Shown: one piece after another, positions 51,577 to 60,484 of the stretch
Numbering within the stretch: the first letter of the stretch is position 1
How the letters are laid out: the number at the start of each line of letters is the position of its first letter
Origin: Onthovicinus sp900555545
GTDB taxonomy: Bacteria; Bacillota; Clostridia; Oscillospirales; Acutalibacteraceae
Direction: 5' to 3'
DNA: 64,000 nucleotides
Assembly: GCA_949296915.1 (NCBI GenBank)
Contig: CASFPX010000004.1
Location: 118,558-182,557, forward strand
Position numbers and translations under genes: made by a program
The notes under the pieces: model-generated
Databases searched by the model: none
Told to the model about the DNA's origin: nothing
What the model saw: only the letters and a program-made list of their open reading frames with translations

Positions 51577-52437
51577 TTGAACTCAACGCAGTTTTCCCTA
51601 CTGGGCTATCCGCTCGGGCACTCTATGTCCCCTTATATCCATCAAGAGCTCTTTAAACTTTCCGGTTTAAAAGGAAGCTATGCGCTGGCAGAAATTCCCT
51701 CGGATCAGCTGGAACAGGGGGTGGCCGGTCTGAAAAAAAGCGGCGGCTTTAACGTTACGATCCCCTACAAGCAGAAGATCATCCCCTACCTTGACCGGCT
51801 GGAGGGAAAGGCGGAGCTGTATGGCTCCGTCAACACCGTCAGGACTGCGGAGAACTGCTGTGTTGGATATAACACGGACTGCATCGGATTTTTAAACTCC
51901 CTCGCCCTCTATGATATTCCTCTTCATGGAAGTGTGCTCGTGTGCGGATGCGGCGGCGTGGCGCGTATGGCCGTATTTGAGAGCGCACTGGCCGGCTGTT
52001 CCGTCACCATCGCTGTGCGCACGCAGGAGCAGGATCCCGCCGAGATCCCCGCGGCGGAGCAACTGGCTGCGGAGGCTGCACAAAAAATCCCCGGAGCCCA
52101 TGTGGCCTGTACTACTTATGACCGCGCCGGTACCGGATATGACCTGATTGTCAACGGTACGCCAGCCGGGATGTTCCCACATGCAGGCAGCATGGCCCCC
52201 ACGGAGGAGACAGTGGCCGGATCCAGGGCGGTGTTTGACTGTGTCTACAATCCGGAGATGACGCTGCTGCTGGAGACCGCCAAAAAATACGGCCGCCGCT
52301 ATGCGGGCGGCATGGCAATGCTCGTGCTTCAGGCGGCAGCGGCGCAGACCATCTGGTATGGGGCCGAATTTCAAAAAGACGACCTGCTCGCAGTGATCGC
52401 ACGCACGCAGGCGGAACTGGAGAAGAAAAACGGATGA
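51577..52437 (+). CDS. aroE: Shikimate dehydrogenase
   Basis: Reduces dehydroshikimate to shikimate with NADPH. The 286-residue protein shows the substrate site FSLLGYPLGHSMSPYIHQEL, catalytic Lys in NVTIPYKQKI, NTD (YNTDCIGFL), the Rossmann loop LVCGCGGVARMAVFE, and VNGTPAGMFP. Start choice is uncertain: the TTG at 51577 has GGCGGTG seven bases upstream, while TTG 51562 and GTG 51568 lack a ribosome site. It is first in the aro operon and overlaps aroK by four bases. Confidence 0.93.
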   Translation: MNSTQFSLLGYPLGHSMSPYIHQELFKLSGLKGSYALAEIPSDQLEQGVAGLKKSGGFNVTIPYKQKIIPYLDRLEGKAELYGSVNTVRTAENCCVGYNTDCIGFLNSLALYDIPLHGSVLVCGCGGVARMAVFESALAGCSVTIAVRTQEQDPAEIPAAEQLAAEAAQKIPGAHVACTTYDRAGTGYDLIVNGTPAGMFPHAGSMAPTEETVAGSRAVFDCVYNPEMTLLLETAKKYGRRYAGGMAMLVLQAAAAQTIWYGAEFQKDDLLAVIARTQAELEKKNG

Positions 52438-52937
52438 ATATTGTACTGTGTGGTTTTATGGGCAGCGGCAAGACGACGATCGGCCGTGTGTTGGCCCGCT
52501 ACTCGGGCTATGAATTTGTGGATATGGACAATTACATTGAGCAGACCCAGGGGATGAAGATCCCGGAGATTTTCGATCAGTACGGGGAGCCGGAATTCCG
52601 CCGGATCGAGACTCAGGCCTGCCGCGATCTTGGTGCACAGGACGGCCGGGTGATCGCCACTGGCGGCGGTGCCCTGCTCAAAGAGGAGAATGCCGATGCC
52701 CTGCGGAAGAACGGGATCATTTTTTTCCTCGACCCGCCGTTCCCGGCTATCCTGTCGCGTCTGCGCGCCTCCAAGGTACCGCGCCCCGTGATTAAGGGGA
52801 AGACAGATGCGGAAATCCGCGCGATCTACGACACCCGAATAGATGCATACGCCCGCAACAGCGATGTGCGCATGACGCTCTCGGCCCCGCCGCAGGAATT
52901 CGCGTTGGAGATTCTCCACCGGGCCGGACTGCGTTAA
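52434..52937 (+). CDS. aroK: Shikimate kinase
   Basis: A 167-residue P-loop kinase phosphorylating shikimate. The Walker A motif is GFMGSGKTT (residues 7-15), with the substrate Asp in FVDMDNYIE, FRRIE, and GGGALL for the shikimate ring. Starts on the aroE stop codon (ATGA). The next gene is separated by the attenuator region. Confidence 0.95.
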   Translation: MNIVLCGFMGSGKTTIGRVLARYSGYEFVDMDNYIEQTQGMKIPEIFDQYGEPEFRRIETQACRDLGAQDGRVIATGGGALLKEENADALRKNGIIFFLDPPFPAILSRLRASKVPRPVIKGKTDAEIRAIYDTRIDAYARNSDVRMTLSAPPQEFALEILHRAGLR

Positions 52938-52971
52938 ACTTCTTTTTACCCACACTTTTTCAAATTTACCC

Positions 52972-53000
52972 TTGACATCGTTCCACTGTTGTATTATAGT
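52972..53000 (+). promoter_or_regulatory. Predicted promoter of the attenuated aroF operon
   Basis: TTGACA (52972-52977), a 17-base spacer and TATAGT (52995-53000). Transcription would start near 53007 and read the leader peptide. A small AT hairpin (53008-53024, GCTAAT/ATTAGC) sits at the 5' end. Confidence 0.85.
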
Positions 53001-53069
53001 GATAAATAGCTAATTTTTAATTAGCCATCACATGCGCGGGGCCTGCGGGCCATCGTCGGAGGATTATTT

Positions 53070-53165
53070 ATGGCAAAACTCATGGCAAAAGAGTATTTTT
53101 ACTTTTATGCTCTCAACTTCTTTTTTGGTTGGGACTTTTTTGCCGTGAAAAAATGCTGTGAGTAA
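53070..53165 (+). CDS. Aromatic-rich leader peptide of the aroF attenuator
   Basis: A 31-residue open frame with its own GGAGG ribosome site. The sequence starts MAKLMAKE and continues YFYFYALNFFFGWDFF before AVKKCCE and a TAA stop: seven Phe, three Tyr and one Trp, eleven of 31 residues aromatic. This is the hallmark of a ribosome-stalling leader peptide, read by charged aromatic tRNAs. Its last codons (TGC TGT GAG T) are themselves the alternative pairing partner of the terminator. It precedes aroF and an operon ending in pheA, so phenylalanine (with tyrosine) is the likely signal. Confidence 0.92.
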   Translation: MAKLMAKEYFYFYALNFFFGWDFFAVKKCCE

Positions 53166-53242
53166 ACCCTCATGATCGCGCCTTAATTTTTTAAGACATC
53201 GTTGGAACGGGCTCACAGCAATGCTGTGAGTCCATTTTTGTG
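53154..53242 (+). promoter_or_regulatory. Transcription attenuator (antiterminator/terminator switch) of aroF
   Basis: Terminator: GGGCTCACAGCA (53209-53220) pairs with TGCTGTGAGTCC (53222-53233), followed by ATTTTTG. Antiterminator: the end of the leader frame repeats TGCTGTGAGT exactly (53154-53163) and can pair with the same 53211-53220 arm. If the ribosome stalls on aromatic codons this region is free and the terminator cannot form; if it reaches the stop codon it covers 53154-53163 and the terminator forms. Confidence 0.9.
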
Positions 53243-53259
53243 TATGGAGGGAACAACAG

Positions 53260-54285
53260 ATGATCGTCGTATTAAAACCACAGACAACCGCAGAACAGAT
53301 CAAAAAATTCTCCGATGAGATCACCTCGCAGTACAAGGTGACCGTTAACACCTGGGTGGGCACACAGTCCACGGTACTTGGCCTGATCGGAGACACTGCC
53401 TCGATCGACACGGATATCATCCAGGCCAACCCGATCGTGGAGAGCCTGACCCGTGTGCAGGAGCCGTACAAAAAGGCCAACCGCAAATTTCACCCTGACA
53501 ACACCGTTATTGACATGGGCAAGTTTAAAATTGGCGACGGCTCCCTTACAATGATGATCGGCCCCTGCTCTGTGGAGAGCAGCGAGCAGATGGCGGAGAT
53601 CTCCCAGCGCATTAAAAAGGCCGGTGCGGCCATGCTGCGCGGCGGTGCATTCAAGCCCCGCACTTCCCCCTACGCCTTCCAGGGCCTGCGCGCGGAGGGC
53701 CTGTATCTGCTCACGGAGGCCAAACGCAACTTTGGCCTGCCGATCGTAACAGAGATCATGTCCCCGGCGCACCTGCCGCTGTTTGAGGATGTGGATATCA
53801 TCCAGGTGGGCGCGCGCAATATGCAGAATTTCGAGCTGCTCAAGGAGTTGGGGCACTGTGATAAACCCATCCTCCTCAAACGTGGCCTGGCCAATACGAT
53901 CGAGGAATTCCTCATGAGCGCCGAATACATCATGGCCGGCGGCAACGAGAAGGTCATCCTCTGCGAGCGCGGGATCCGCACCTTCGAGCCGATGACACGC
54001 AACACGCTGGATATCTCCGCCGTGCCGCTGCTTAAAAAGCTCTCTCACCTGCCGGTGATCGTGGATCCGAGCCATGCGACCGGGATCCCGTCGCTGGTGG
54101 AGCCGCTCTCCATGGCGGCAGTCGCCTGCGGTGCGGACGGTCTGATGATCGAGGTGCACAATAACCCCGCCAAGGCGCTCTCTGACGGCGCACAGGCGCT
54201 CACGCCCGACCAGTTTGACGAGGTCGCAGCTAAGATTAAGGGCTTGGCCGGATATTTGGGCCGCAGTGTCAACACACTGGAATAA
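53260..54285 (+). CDS. aroF: DAHP synthase (3-deoxy-7-phosphoheptulonate synthase), type I-beta with regulatory domain
   Basis: First enzyme of aromatic biosynthesis, joining phosphoenolpyruvate and erythrose-4-phosphate. The 341-residue protein has an N-terminal ferredoxin-like domain (residues 1-75, MIVVLKPQTTAEQIKKFSDE), known in this branch to bind Tyr or Phe for feedback inhibition, then the barrel: MMIGPCSVESSEQM, LRGGAFKPRTSPYAFQG, IIQVGARNMQNFELL, LLKRGLA and IVDPSHATG (catalytic-metal ligands). GGAGGG is eight bases before the ATG. Control is thus both by attenuation and probably by feedback. Confidence 0.96.
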   Translation: MIVVLKPQTTAEQIKKFSDEITSQYKVTVNTWVGTQSTVLGLIGDTASIDTDIIQANPIVESLTRVQEPYKKANRKFHPDNTVIDMGKFKIGDGSLTMMIGPCSVESSEQMAEISQRIKKAGAAMLRGGAFKPRTSPYAFQGLRAEGLYLLTEAKRNFGLPIVTEIMSPAHLPLFEDVDIIQVGARNMQNFELLKELGHCDKPILLKRGLANTIEEFLMSAEYIMAGGNEKVILCERGIRTFEPMTRNTLDISAVPLLKKLSHLPVIVDPSHATGIPSLVEPLSMAAVACGADGLMIEVHNNPAKALSDGAQALTPDQFDEVAAKIKGLAGYLGRSVNTLE

Positions 54286-54307
54286 GCGCGAAACGGGGGC
54301 GTTCATC

Positions 54308-55381
54308 ATGAAAACCATGCATGTGAAGACGGGCCGGGAATACGATATTCACTTTGAGCGCGGCGCACTGCAAAAGTGCGGCAAACTGATCCGCAGCGTG
54401 ACTGCGGCAAGGCGTGCGGCTATCATTACGGACTCCAACGTGGCGGGATTTTACGCGGCGGAGGTGCGCGCCTCCCTCGCGGCGGCGGGGTTTGAGGCGA
54501 GCCTGTTCGTATTCCCCGCCGGGGAGGAGAGCAAAACGCTCGCGACGATCGTCGATATGCTCAGCTTCCTGGCGGAGCAGTCGCTCACGCGCGGGGATAT
54601 CGTGGTCGCGCTGGGCGGCGGCGTGACAGGTGATATGGCCGGATTCGCGGCATCCTGTTACCTGCGCGGGATCGAATTTATCCAAATTCCCACCTCGCTG
54701 TTGGCCCAGATTGACTCCTCCGTCGGCGGCAAGACAGGCGTGGATCTGCCGCAGGGCAAAAACCTGTGTGGGGCGTTTCATCAGCCGGCGCTCGTCATCA
54801 TCGACCCCGATACACTGGAAACCCTGCCCGCCAAGTTTTTCACCGACGGCATGGGGGAGGCAGTCAAGTACGGCTGTATCAAGAGCCCATCACTGTTTGA
54901 ACGGATCGAAAATGAGCATGTGCACGACTTCTTGGACGATATGATCTACGAGTGCGTGGATATCAAGCGGATCGTCGTGGAGAACGATGAGAAGGAGAAG
55001 GGCGAACGGATGCTCCTAAACTTTGGCCACACGCTCGGCCACGCGCTGGAAAAATATTATCACTTTACCCACCTGACACATGGGCAGGCCGTAGGTATTG
55101 GGATGGTGCTGATCGCTCATGCCGGTGAACGCAATGGGATCACCGCACCGGGAACAGCCCGGCGGATCGAGGAAGTCCTGCGGCGCCTCGGACTGCCGCA
55201 TACGGATCCCGCTCCCCTGACCGACTTGCTCCGTGCCGCCCACGCCGACAAAAAGCGGGCATCCGACGGTTTGAACCTGGTCCTGCTGCGCGAGATCGGA
55301 TCCGCTTTTGTCCAAAAAGTACCGGAAGAAGAACTCCCCTCATTTTTCGGGTGTAAAACCGCGGAGGGGAACAATGGGTAA
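54308..55381 (+). CDS. aroB: 3-dehydroquinate synthase
   Basis: Cyclises DAHP to dehydroquinate using NAD and a divalent metal. The 357-residue protein has VALGGGVTGDMAGFAASCYL, IPTSLLAQIDSSVGGKTGVD, KNLCGAFHQPALVIID, the metal ligands in MGEAVKYG and NFGHTLGHALEKYY plus HGQAVGIGM. The ATG at 54308 has GGGGGC upstream. The C-terminus overlaps the start of aroA by eight bases. Confidence 0.96.
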   Translation: MKTMHVKTGREYDIHFERGALQKCGKLIRSVTAARRAAIITDSNVAGFYAAEVRASLAAAGFEASLFVFPAGEESKTLATIVDMLSFLAEQSLTRGDIVVALGGGVTGDMAGFAASCYLRGIEFIQIPTSLLAQIDSSVGGKTGVDLPQGKNLCGAFHQPALVIIDPDTLETLPAKFFTDGMGEAVKYGCIKSPSLFERIENEHVHDFLDDMIYECVDIKRIVVENDEKEKGERMLLNFGHTLGHALEKYYHFTHLTHGQAVGIGMVLIAHAGERNGITAPGTARRIEEVLRRLGLPHTDPAPLTDLLRAAHADKKRASDGLNLVLLREIGSAFVQKVPEEELPSFFGCKTAEGNNG

Positions 55382-56678
55382 ATCTGTTATTTTCCATCCC
55401 GGCACACTAAATGGACAAGTTCGTATCCCCTCCTCCAAGAGTATCTCTCACCGCCTGCTGATTGCGGCTGCACTCGCCCACGGAGAGAGCGTTGTACGCC
55501 GCGTGGATCCAAGCAATGATATTGACGCCACCGTTCAGGTCCTTTCCGCACTCGGCGCAGCAGTCCGTACGGAGAACTGCGCGGACGGAAGTGTGGACTA
55601 TTATATCAGGGGGATTCCCCCACGTCATTCAGGCATCGTAAAATTCGCCGACTGCGGGGAGAGCGGCTCCACACTGCGGTTTCTTGTACCCGTGGTGGCT
55701 GCACTGGGGATACCCACCCGGTTCACCGGCCATGGCCGTCTCCCGGAGCGCCCCATGGGGGAACTGATTGAGGCGCTCACTACCCATGGAGTATCTATCG
55801 AAACGCCACCCGGATATACGCTGCCCCTCTCCCTCAGCGGGCAGCTGGCAGCGGGAGAATATCGCCTGCCGGGTAATATCAGCTCCCAATATTTCACCGG
55901 GCTGCTTTTCGCGCTTCCCCTTCTGTCTGGGGACAGTATTCTGCGCGTCACAGGCAAGCTCGAATCCGCCGCCTATATCGATCTGACCATCGATGTGCTT
56001 AAAACGGCGGGAATCTGCATTCAAAAAGAGGCAAATGCCTTTATCATCCCCGGCAATCAGTGCTATCAGCCGTTTGACACGCAGGCCGAGGGTGACTGGT
56101 CGCAGGCCGTATTTTTTCTGGCGGCGGGCGCGTTGGGCGGAGATATCCGCCTGACGGGGCTCAATCCCGAATCCGCACAGGGGGACCGCGCGTGCTGCGA
56201 GATCCTGCGTACCTTTGGGGCGAGAATCGACTGGGAGGACGGTGTTCTCCACTGCCGGGGCGGTGAACTGCGCGGCTGTGAGATCGACGCATCCCAGATC
56301 CCGGATCTGGTTCCGGCGTTGGCTGCGTGCGCCTGCCAATGTACCGGTGAAACGCACATCACCGGCGCACACCGCCTGCGCCTGAAGGAGAGCGACCGGA
56401 TCGAGAGCACGTGCGCAATGATCCGGTCACTCGGTGGGGCTGCGGATCCGGACGACGACGGCATCGCCACCCGTCTGTCGAATCTGCACGGCGGAACCGT
56501 GCACAGCTTTAACGACCACCGGATCCTGATGTCCGCCGCCGTCCTTGCGCTGCGAGCGGACGGCCCCGTGACCGTGGATCAGGCGGAATGTGTGAATAAA
56601 TCGTACCCCCGCTTTTTTGAAGACTACCGAACACTGGGAGGGATCGCCGATGTCATCGACACTCGGGACAAACTATAA
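55374..56678 (+). CDS. aroA: EPSP synthase (3-phosphoshikimate 1-carboxyvinyltransferase)
   Basis: Joins shikimate-3-phosphate and PEP. The 434-residue protein begins GQVRIPSSKSISHRLLIAAA and has DCGESGSTLRF, then the signature RLKESDRIESTC and FNDHRILMSAAV near the end. The ATG follows GGAGGGG and lies inside the end of aroB. The last 29 bases overlap aroC. The variant GESGSTLRF (where many enzymes have GNAGTTxR) suggests a class II-type, which are often naturally glyphosate-tolerant; this is an inference. Confidence 0.96.
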   Translation: MGKSVIFHPGTLNGQVRIPSSKSISHRLLIAAALAHGESVVRRVDPSNDIDATVQVLSALGAAVRTENCADGSVDYYIRGIPPRHSGIVKFADCGESGSTLRFLVPVVAALGIPTRFTGHGRLPERPMGELIEALTTHGVSIETPPGYTLPLSLSGQLAAGEYRLPGNISSQYFTGLLFALPLLSGDSILRVTGKLESAAYIDLTIDVLKTAGICIQKEANAFIIPGNQCYQPFDTQAEGDWSQAVFFLAAGALGGDIRLTGLNPESAQGDRACCEILRTFGARIDWEDGVLHCRGGELRGCEIDASQIPDLVPALAACACQCTGETHITGAHRLRLKESDRIESTCAMIRSLGGAADPDDDGIATRLSNLHGGTVHSFNDHRILMSAAVLALRADGPVTVDQAECVNKSYPRFFEDYRTLGGIADVIDTRDKL

Positions 56679-57753
56679 AATATCCATCTTTGGGGAGAGC
56701 CACGGCACGGCCATCGGCGCCGTGATCGACGCACCGCCCCCCGGGCTTGTAATTGACATGGAGCAGGTGCTCGTGCAGATGGCGCGGCGTGCTCCCGACG
56801 GCAAGGACGGCTCCACCAAGCGCGTGGAGGCGGACACCCCGCACATCCAGTCGGGTGTGTTGGAACGGGATGGTATCCTCACCGCTACCGGTGCGCCGCT
56901 GTGTGTGCTGATCCAGAACACCAACACCCGCTCCATAGACTATGCAAATATCGCCCGGATTGCCCGCCCCGCCCATGCGGACTATACGGGGTATATTCAC
57001 TACAACGGATATAACGACATCCGCGGCGGCGGGCACTTCTCCGGGCGGCTGACAGCCCCGCTCGTATTTGCGGGCGCGGTGGCGCGTCAGGCGCTGTCCA
57101 AAATGGGCATTCGCATCTGCGCGCACATTGCCTCCATCGGGGATATCCATGATTTACCGCTCAACCCCTGTAATATTCCCACAGAAACAGCAGAACACCT
57201 GAGCCGTTCGGACTTTCCGGTGCTGGATGCAGTGCAGGAAAAACTGATGAAAAACGAAATTGAGCGCGCCCGCATGGACGCGGACAGCGTCGGCGGGATT
57301 ATTGAGTGCGCCGTGACGGGTATCCCCGCCGGGATCGGCGCGCCGATCTTTGACGCGCTCGAGTGTAAGATCGCCCATGCGGTGTTTGGTATTCCCGCCG
57401 TGAAAGGACTTGAATTCGGCGCAGGATTTGAACTGACAAAAATGCGCGGCAGCGCCGCCAACGACCCGATGCGGATGCAGGGGGATCGCGTTATTACCAC
57501 ATCCAACAATAACGGCGGTATCCTGGGCGGCATCACCAACGGAATGCCAGTGCTTTTCCGTGCGGCCATCAAGCCGACGGCTTCCATCGGGCTGCCACAG
57601 CAGAGCATCGACTACGCCAAAAACTGCGACGCGGACCTGATTATCAAGGGCCGGCATGATGCGTGCATCGTGCCGCGGGCCGTACCGGTGATTGAGGCTG
57701 TTGCTGCGGTGGCCATTCTGGATGAAATGATGGCGGAGGGTAAATATGAGTGA
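56650..57753 (+). CDS. aroC: Chorismate synthase
   Basis: Makes chorismate from EPSP using reduced FMN. The 367-residue protein has the signature ISIFGESHGTAIGAVIDAPP, HIQSGVLERDGILTATGAP, GHFSGRLTAPLVFAGAVA and RHDACIVPRAVPVIEAVAAV. The ATG lies within aroA and follows GGGAGGG. The end overlaps pheA by eight bases, so the last four genes are translationally coupled. Confidence 0.96.
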   Translation: MSSTLGTNYKISIFGESHGTAIGAVIDAPPPGLVIDMEQVLVQMARRAPDGKDGSTKRVEADTPHIQSGVLERDGILTATGAPLCVLIQNTNTRSIDYANIARIARPAHADYTGYIHYNGYNDIRGGGHFSGRLTAPLVFAGAVARQALSKMGIRICAHIASIGDIHDLPLNPCNIPTETAEHLSRSDFPVLDAVQEKLMKNEIERARMDADSVGGIIECAVTGIPAGIGAPIFDALECKIAHAVFGIPAVKGLEFGAGFELTKMRGSAANDPMRMQGDRVITTSNNNGGILGGITNGMPVLFRAAIKPTASIGLPQQSIDYAKNCDADLIIKGRHDACIVPRAVPVIEAVAAVAILDEMMAEGKYE

Positions 57754-58906
57754 CAATTACGACTATCAGCAGGATTTAAACACGGTCCGTGCGCAGATCG
57801 ATCGCATCGACAGCCAACTGCTCCCCCTGCTGGAGCAGCGAATGGATACGGCCAAGGAGGTTGCGCGGATCAAGAGCCGGGCCGGGATCCCCGTGCTCAA
57901 CGCCGCGCGGGAGGAGGATATCCTCAACCGCGTACGGGAGCAATCCCCGGAGTACGGCGACGCGCTGCGTGTGGTGTACTCCTCCATGATGGACGTCTCC
58001 CGCGCGCTGCAGCACAAGATCCTTGCCGGCGGGCTGAGCCTGCGCACGGAGATCGAGACTGCGCGCTCGGCCCGATTTGACCCCGCGTCCCCATGCTCGG
58101 TCATGTGCCCCGGCGTGGACGGTTCCTTTTCCGCGAGTGCGGCGCGCCGGATGTTCCCGCATGGGGAGCTCCACTTTACCGAGCGATTTGGCGACGTGTT
58201 CAAGAGCGTGGCCGAGGGAAAGACCGACTTTGGCGTGATCCCGATCGAGAACTCCTGGGCCGGCAGTGTGCATGAGAGCTTCGACCTGATGATGAAGTAC
58301 CGCCTGCGCATCGTGTGCGCGGTGGAGCTGCCCATCCACCACTGCCTGGTGGGCGTGAAGGGCGCCAAAATCGCCGACATCCGGCAAGTCGTCTCCCATC
58401 CTCAGGGGCTGGCACAGTGCGGGGACTATATCAGGGCGCACGGATTTGAGTCCATCTCCTACTCCAACACCGCCACGGCGGCCATGGATGTGGCCAAGCA
58501 CGGCGATCCGGCTGTGGCGGCCATCGCCTCCGAGGAGGCGGCGGCGCTCTACGGGCTGGAGGTACTGGAACGCGACATCCAGTCCAGCAGTGCAAATGTA
58601 ACGCGGATCATCGCCATCTCACGCGATCTGAAAATTGCAGATAACGCAGACCGGATCAGCCTGATCTTCACTGTGCCGAATGTGACAGGATCGCTCTATC
58701 GCCTGCTGGCGCGCTTCGCCCTGTGCGGGCTGAACCTGACCAAGCTTGAATCCCGCCCCACCAAGGATCGGAATTTTGACTACTACTTCTACTTGGACTT
58801 TACCGGCTCCGTCGCAAAGGAGAGCACGCTCGACCTGCTGTGCGCACTGGAAGAGGAACTGCCGGTGTTTAACTTTTTGGGCAACTACCCCGAACTGCGG
58901 GGATAA
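57746..58906 (+). CDS. pheA: Bifunctional chorismate mutase / prephenate dehydratase (P-protein)
   Basis: Commits chorismate to phenylalanine. The 386-residue protein has an AroQ chorismate mutase (residues 10-95, VRAQIDRIDSQLLPLLEQRM), a prephenate dehydratase domain (FGVIPIENSWAGSV, and SSANVTRIIAIS with the catalytic Thr) and a C-terminal ACT domain (SLYRLLARFALCGLNLTKLE, then SRP) that binds Phe for feedback. The operon thus runs from DAHP to phenylpyruvate, matching the Phe-rich leader peptide. The terminator follows 17 bases later. Confidence 0.96.
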   Translation: MSDNYDYQQDLNTVRAQIDRIDSQLLPLLEQRMDTAKEVARIKSRAGIPVLNAAREEDILNRVREQSPEYGDALRVVYSSMMDVSRALQHKILAGGLSLRTEIETARSARFDPASPCSVMCPGVDGSFSASAARRMFPHGELHFTERFGDVFKSVAEGKTDFGVIPIENSWAGSVHESFDLMMKYRLRIVCAVELPIHHCLVGVKGAKIADIRQVVSHPQGLAQCGDYIRAHGFESISYSNTATAAMDVAKHGDPAVAAIASEEAAALYGLEVLERDIQSSSANVTRIIAISRDLKIADNADRISLIFTVPNVTGSLYRLLARFALCGLNLTKLESRPTKDRNFDYYFYLDFTGSVAKESTLDLLCALEEELPVFNFLGNYPELRG

Positions 58907-58923
58907 AATGGTCTAAAACACAC

Positions 58924-58970
58924 GCGCCCCCCGGACGAAATCATCGTCCGGGGGGCGCATTTGTATTTTA
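58924..58970 (+). terminator. Terminator of the aro-pheA operon
   Basis: GCGCCCCCCGGACGA (58924-58938) pairs perfectly with TCGTCCGGGGGGCGC (58944-58958); ATTTGTATTTT follows. Confidence 0.92.
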
Positions 58971-59035
58971 CAGAAATTATCCCTGCGCTCCTGCAATTTA
59001 GCAATTGCGCATCGACCTAAGGTCTCCTCTCGACT

Positions 59036-60439
59036 TTATTGATACAGTACGACGTTTGCAAATCCCCAGTCCGGCCCATACTCTGTCATTTCAATTTTCA
59101 GGTTAGCCGCACCGTTAAGTGGGATTGTAATCTTCTGTGGAACAGACTGCCCGCTGAGCGAATAGGCTTGAACAAATTGGTCATTCAGATACACTTTCAT
59201 TTCTGAGTCTTCAATGGAGGAATCATTGATATGTCCCACCGTGAATGAAATTGAAGTGTATGCCCCCTTCAGATCAAACAGCGCATATCCGGTATCCCGG
59301 ATGATAAAGCCCTCATAATAGGTGTCGCTGCCCATTGAAAATCCGTCGCTCTCCGCTGGATCGACAAGTTCGTAATAGCGTCCGCCATAGAGCGCGGTCG
59401 TATCGAGCAAATCAATTGGCCGCGTATTCTGAACCTCCGTTAATTTGTCCGACAACACCTGGGAATCCGGCAGTAATTGAAGCGCCTGCATCAACACATC
59501 CTCGGCCGCGTCGAACTGCTCCGCCGCAAATCGTTCTGTAGCCTGCTGGACACAGACCTGCTCATAGGTACTCGCAGTGGAATGATAGAGGGCGGCGATG
59601 TCGGCATCATCCCTTGCTACCTGGGCGGCTGTGGACAAAATCTGGAGTGCACCCTGATAATCCTGGCTGTCAATGCATGCCTGGGCACGTGTCAGGGCAT
59701 CCGATTTATAGCTTTCCATCGCGGTATTGACATTGTCCTGAATGGACGCATAGGCCTCGCTCCCCGCGTCAATCTTTGAATACTCCAGAAGGGCGTTTTC
59801 ATAGTCGCCATTCTCATAATACTCATTCCCGTTCGCAAGCGCTGTGTTCACCTCATTGACTGCTGCAAGCTCATCAATAAGCGCTGTCATATCACCCAGG
59901 CCGACATACTCAAGCGCCTCCAATGCTTGTACAGCATCGGGATAATCTATCGTTCCGGCTTTGAACGCTTCTGCAACATCGGTATCCGAACTGCCCAATG
60001 CTGTCTTAAGCAGCAATTTTTTCACAGCACTATCGCCCACTTCGCGGCTGTATTCTGTGCGGGCCTCATAGTAGTTCTGATCTTTTATATTCCGATACAC
60101 GTCATAGGGGCCGCCTAAAAAGAACACCGCCGTCAGGGCCAACACCACAACCAAGATCATTGCAAGCAATGTGAGCAGAATGATTTTAACCTTTTTTCCG
60201 GTGCTCATTTTCTTTTTGACCTTGGGAACCATTGCCTGCTGTTGAACCGGAACCGGGGGTACATGATAGGTATTCGGCGCCGGCCGGGGGGGATCGGGTG
60301 TGAAAAACGGCCGCGCCTGATCGTCTGGCGCAACACTCGCCCCTGTTGCAGCTTTTACTTGGGCGCGAGTACCACAGTTGGGACAGAACTTTTCATTTTC
60401 ATCAAGCGGAGTCCCACATTTTTCGCAAAATTTTGACAT
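59036..60439 (-). CDS. Zinc-ribbon membrane protein with helical repeats and C-terminal beta domain
   Basis: A 467-residue protein. Residues 1-22 are a zinc ribbon (FCEKCGTPLDENEKFCPNCG). A proline-rich linker and a membrane segment (KIILLTLLAMILVVVLALTA) follow, then TPR-like helices (130-340) and a beta domain (from about 345, YYEGFIIRDTGYALFDLKGA and a carbohydrate-binding-like end, WGFANVVLYQ), resembling NPCBM or jelly-roll folds. The ATG at 60439 has AAGAGG upstream. The beta domain would sit outside. It is third in a row of three zinc-ribbon proteins, 45 bases after the previous one. Function unknown; envelope sensing or stress is possible. Confidence 0.7.
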   Translation of the reverse strand: MSKFCEKCGTPLDENEKFCPNCGTRAQVKAATGASVAPDDQARPFFTPDPPRPAPNTYHVPPVPVQQQAMVPKVKKKMSTGKKVKIILLTLLAMILVVVLALTAVFFLGGPYDVYRNIKDQNYYEARTEYSREVGDSAVKKLLLKTALGSSDTDVAEAFKAGTIDYPDAVQALEALEYVGLGDMTALIDELAAVNEVNTALANGNEYYENGDYENALLEYSKIDAGSEAYASIQDNVNTAMESYKSDALTRAQACIDSQDYQGALQILSTAAQVARDDADIAALYHSTASTYEQVCVQQATERFAAEQFDAAEDVLMQALQLLPDSQVLSDKLTEVQNTRPIDLLDTTALYGGRYYELVDPAESDGFSMGSDTYYEGFIIRDTGYALFDLKGAYTSISFTVGHINDSSIEDSEMKVYLNDQFVQAYSLSGQSVPQKITIPLNGAANLKIEMTEYGPDWGFANVVLYQ

Positions 60440-60484
60440 GACATCCTCTTCTTTCCTCATTCACATGGTTTCATAATATAAAAA

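Noticed and set aside
52938..53259. Possible T-box riboswitch before aroF
   Set aside because: No T-box sequence or specifier stem found; the aromatic leader peptide and the repeated terminator arm explain the region fully.
53272..54318. 348-codon minus-strand open frame
   Set aside because: Mirror of aroF, which is unmistakable.
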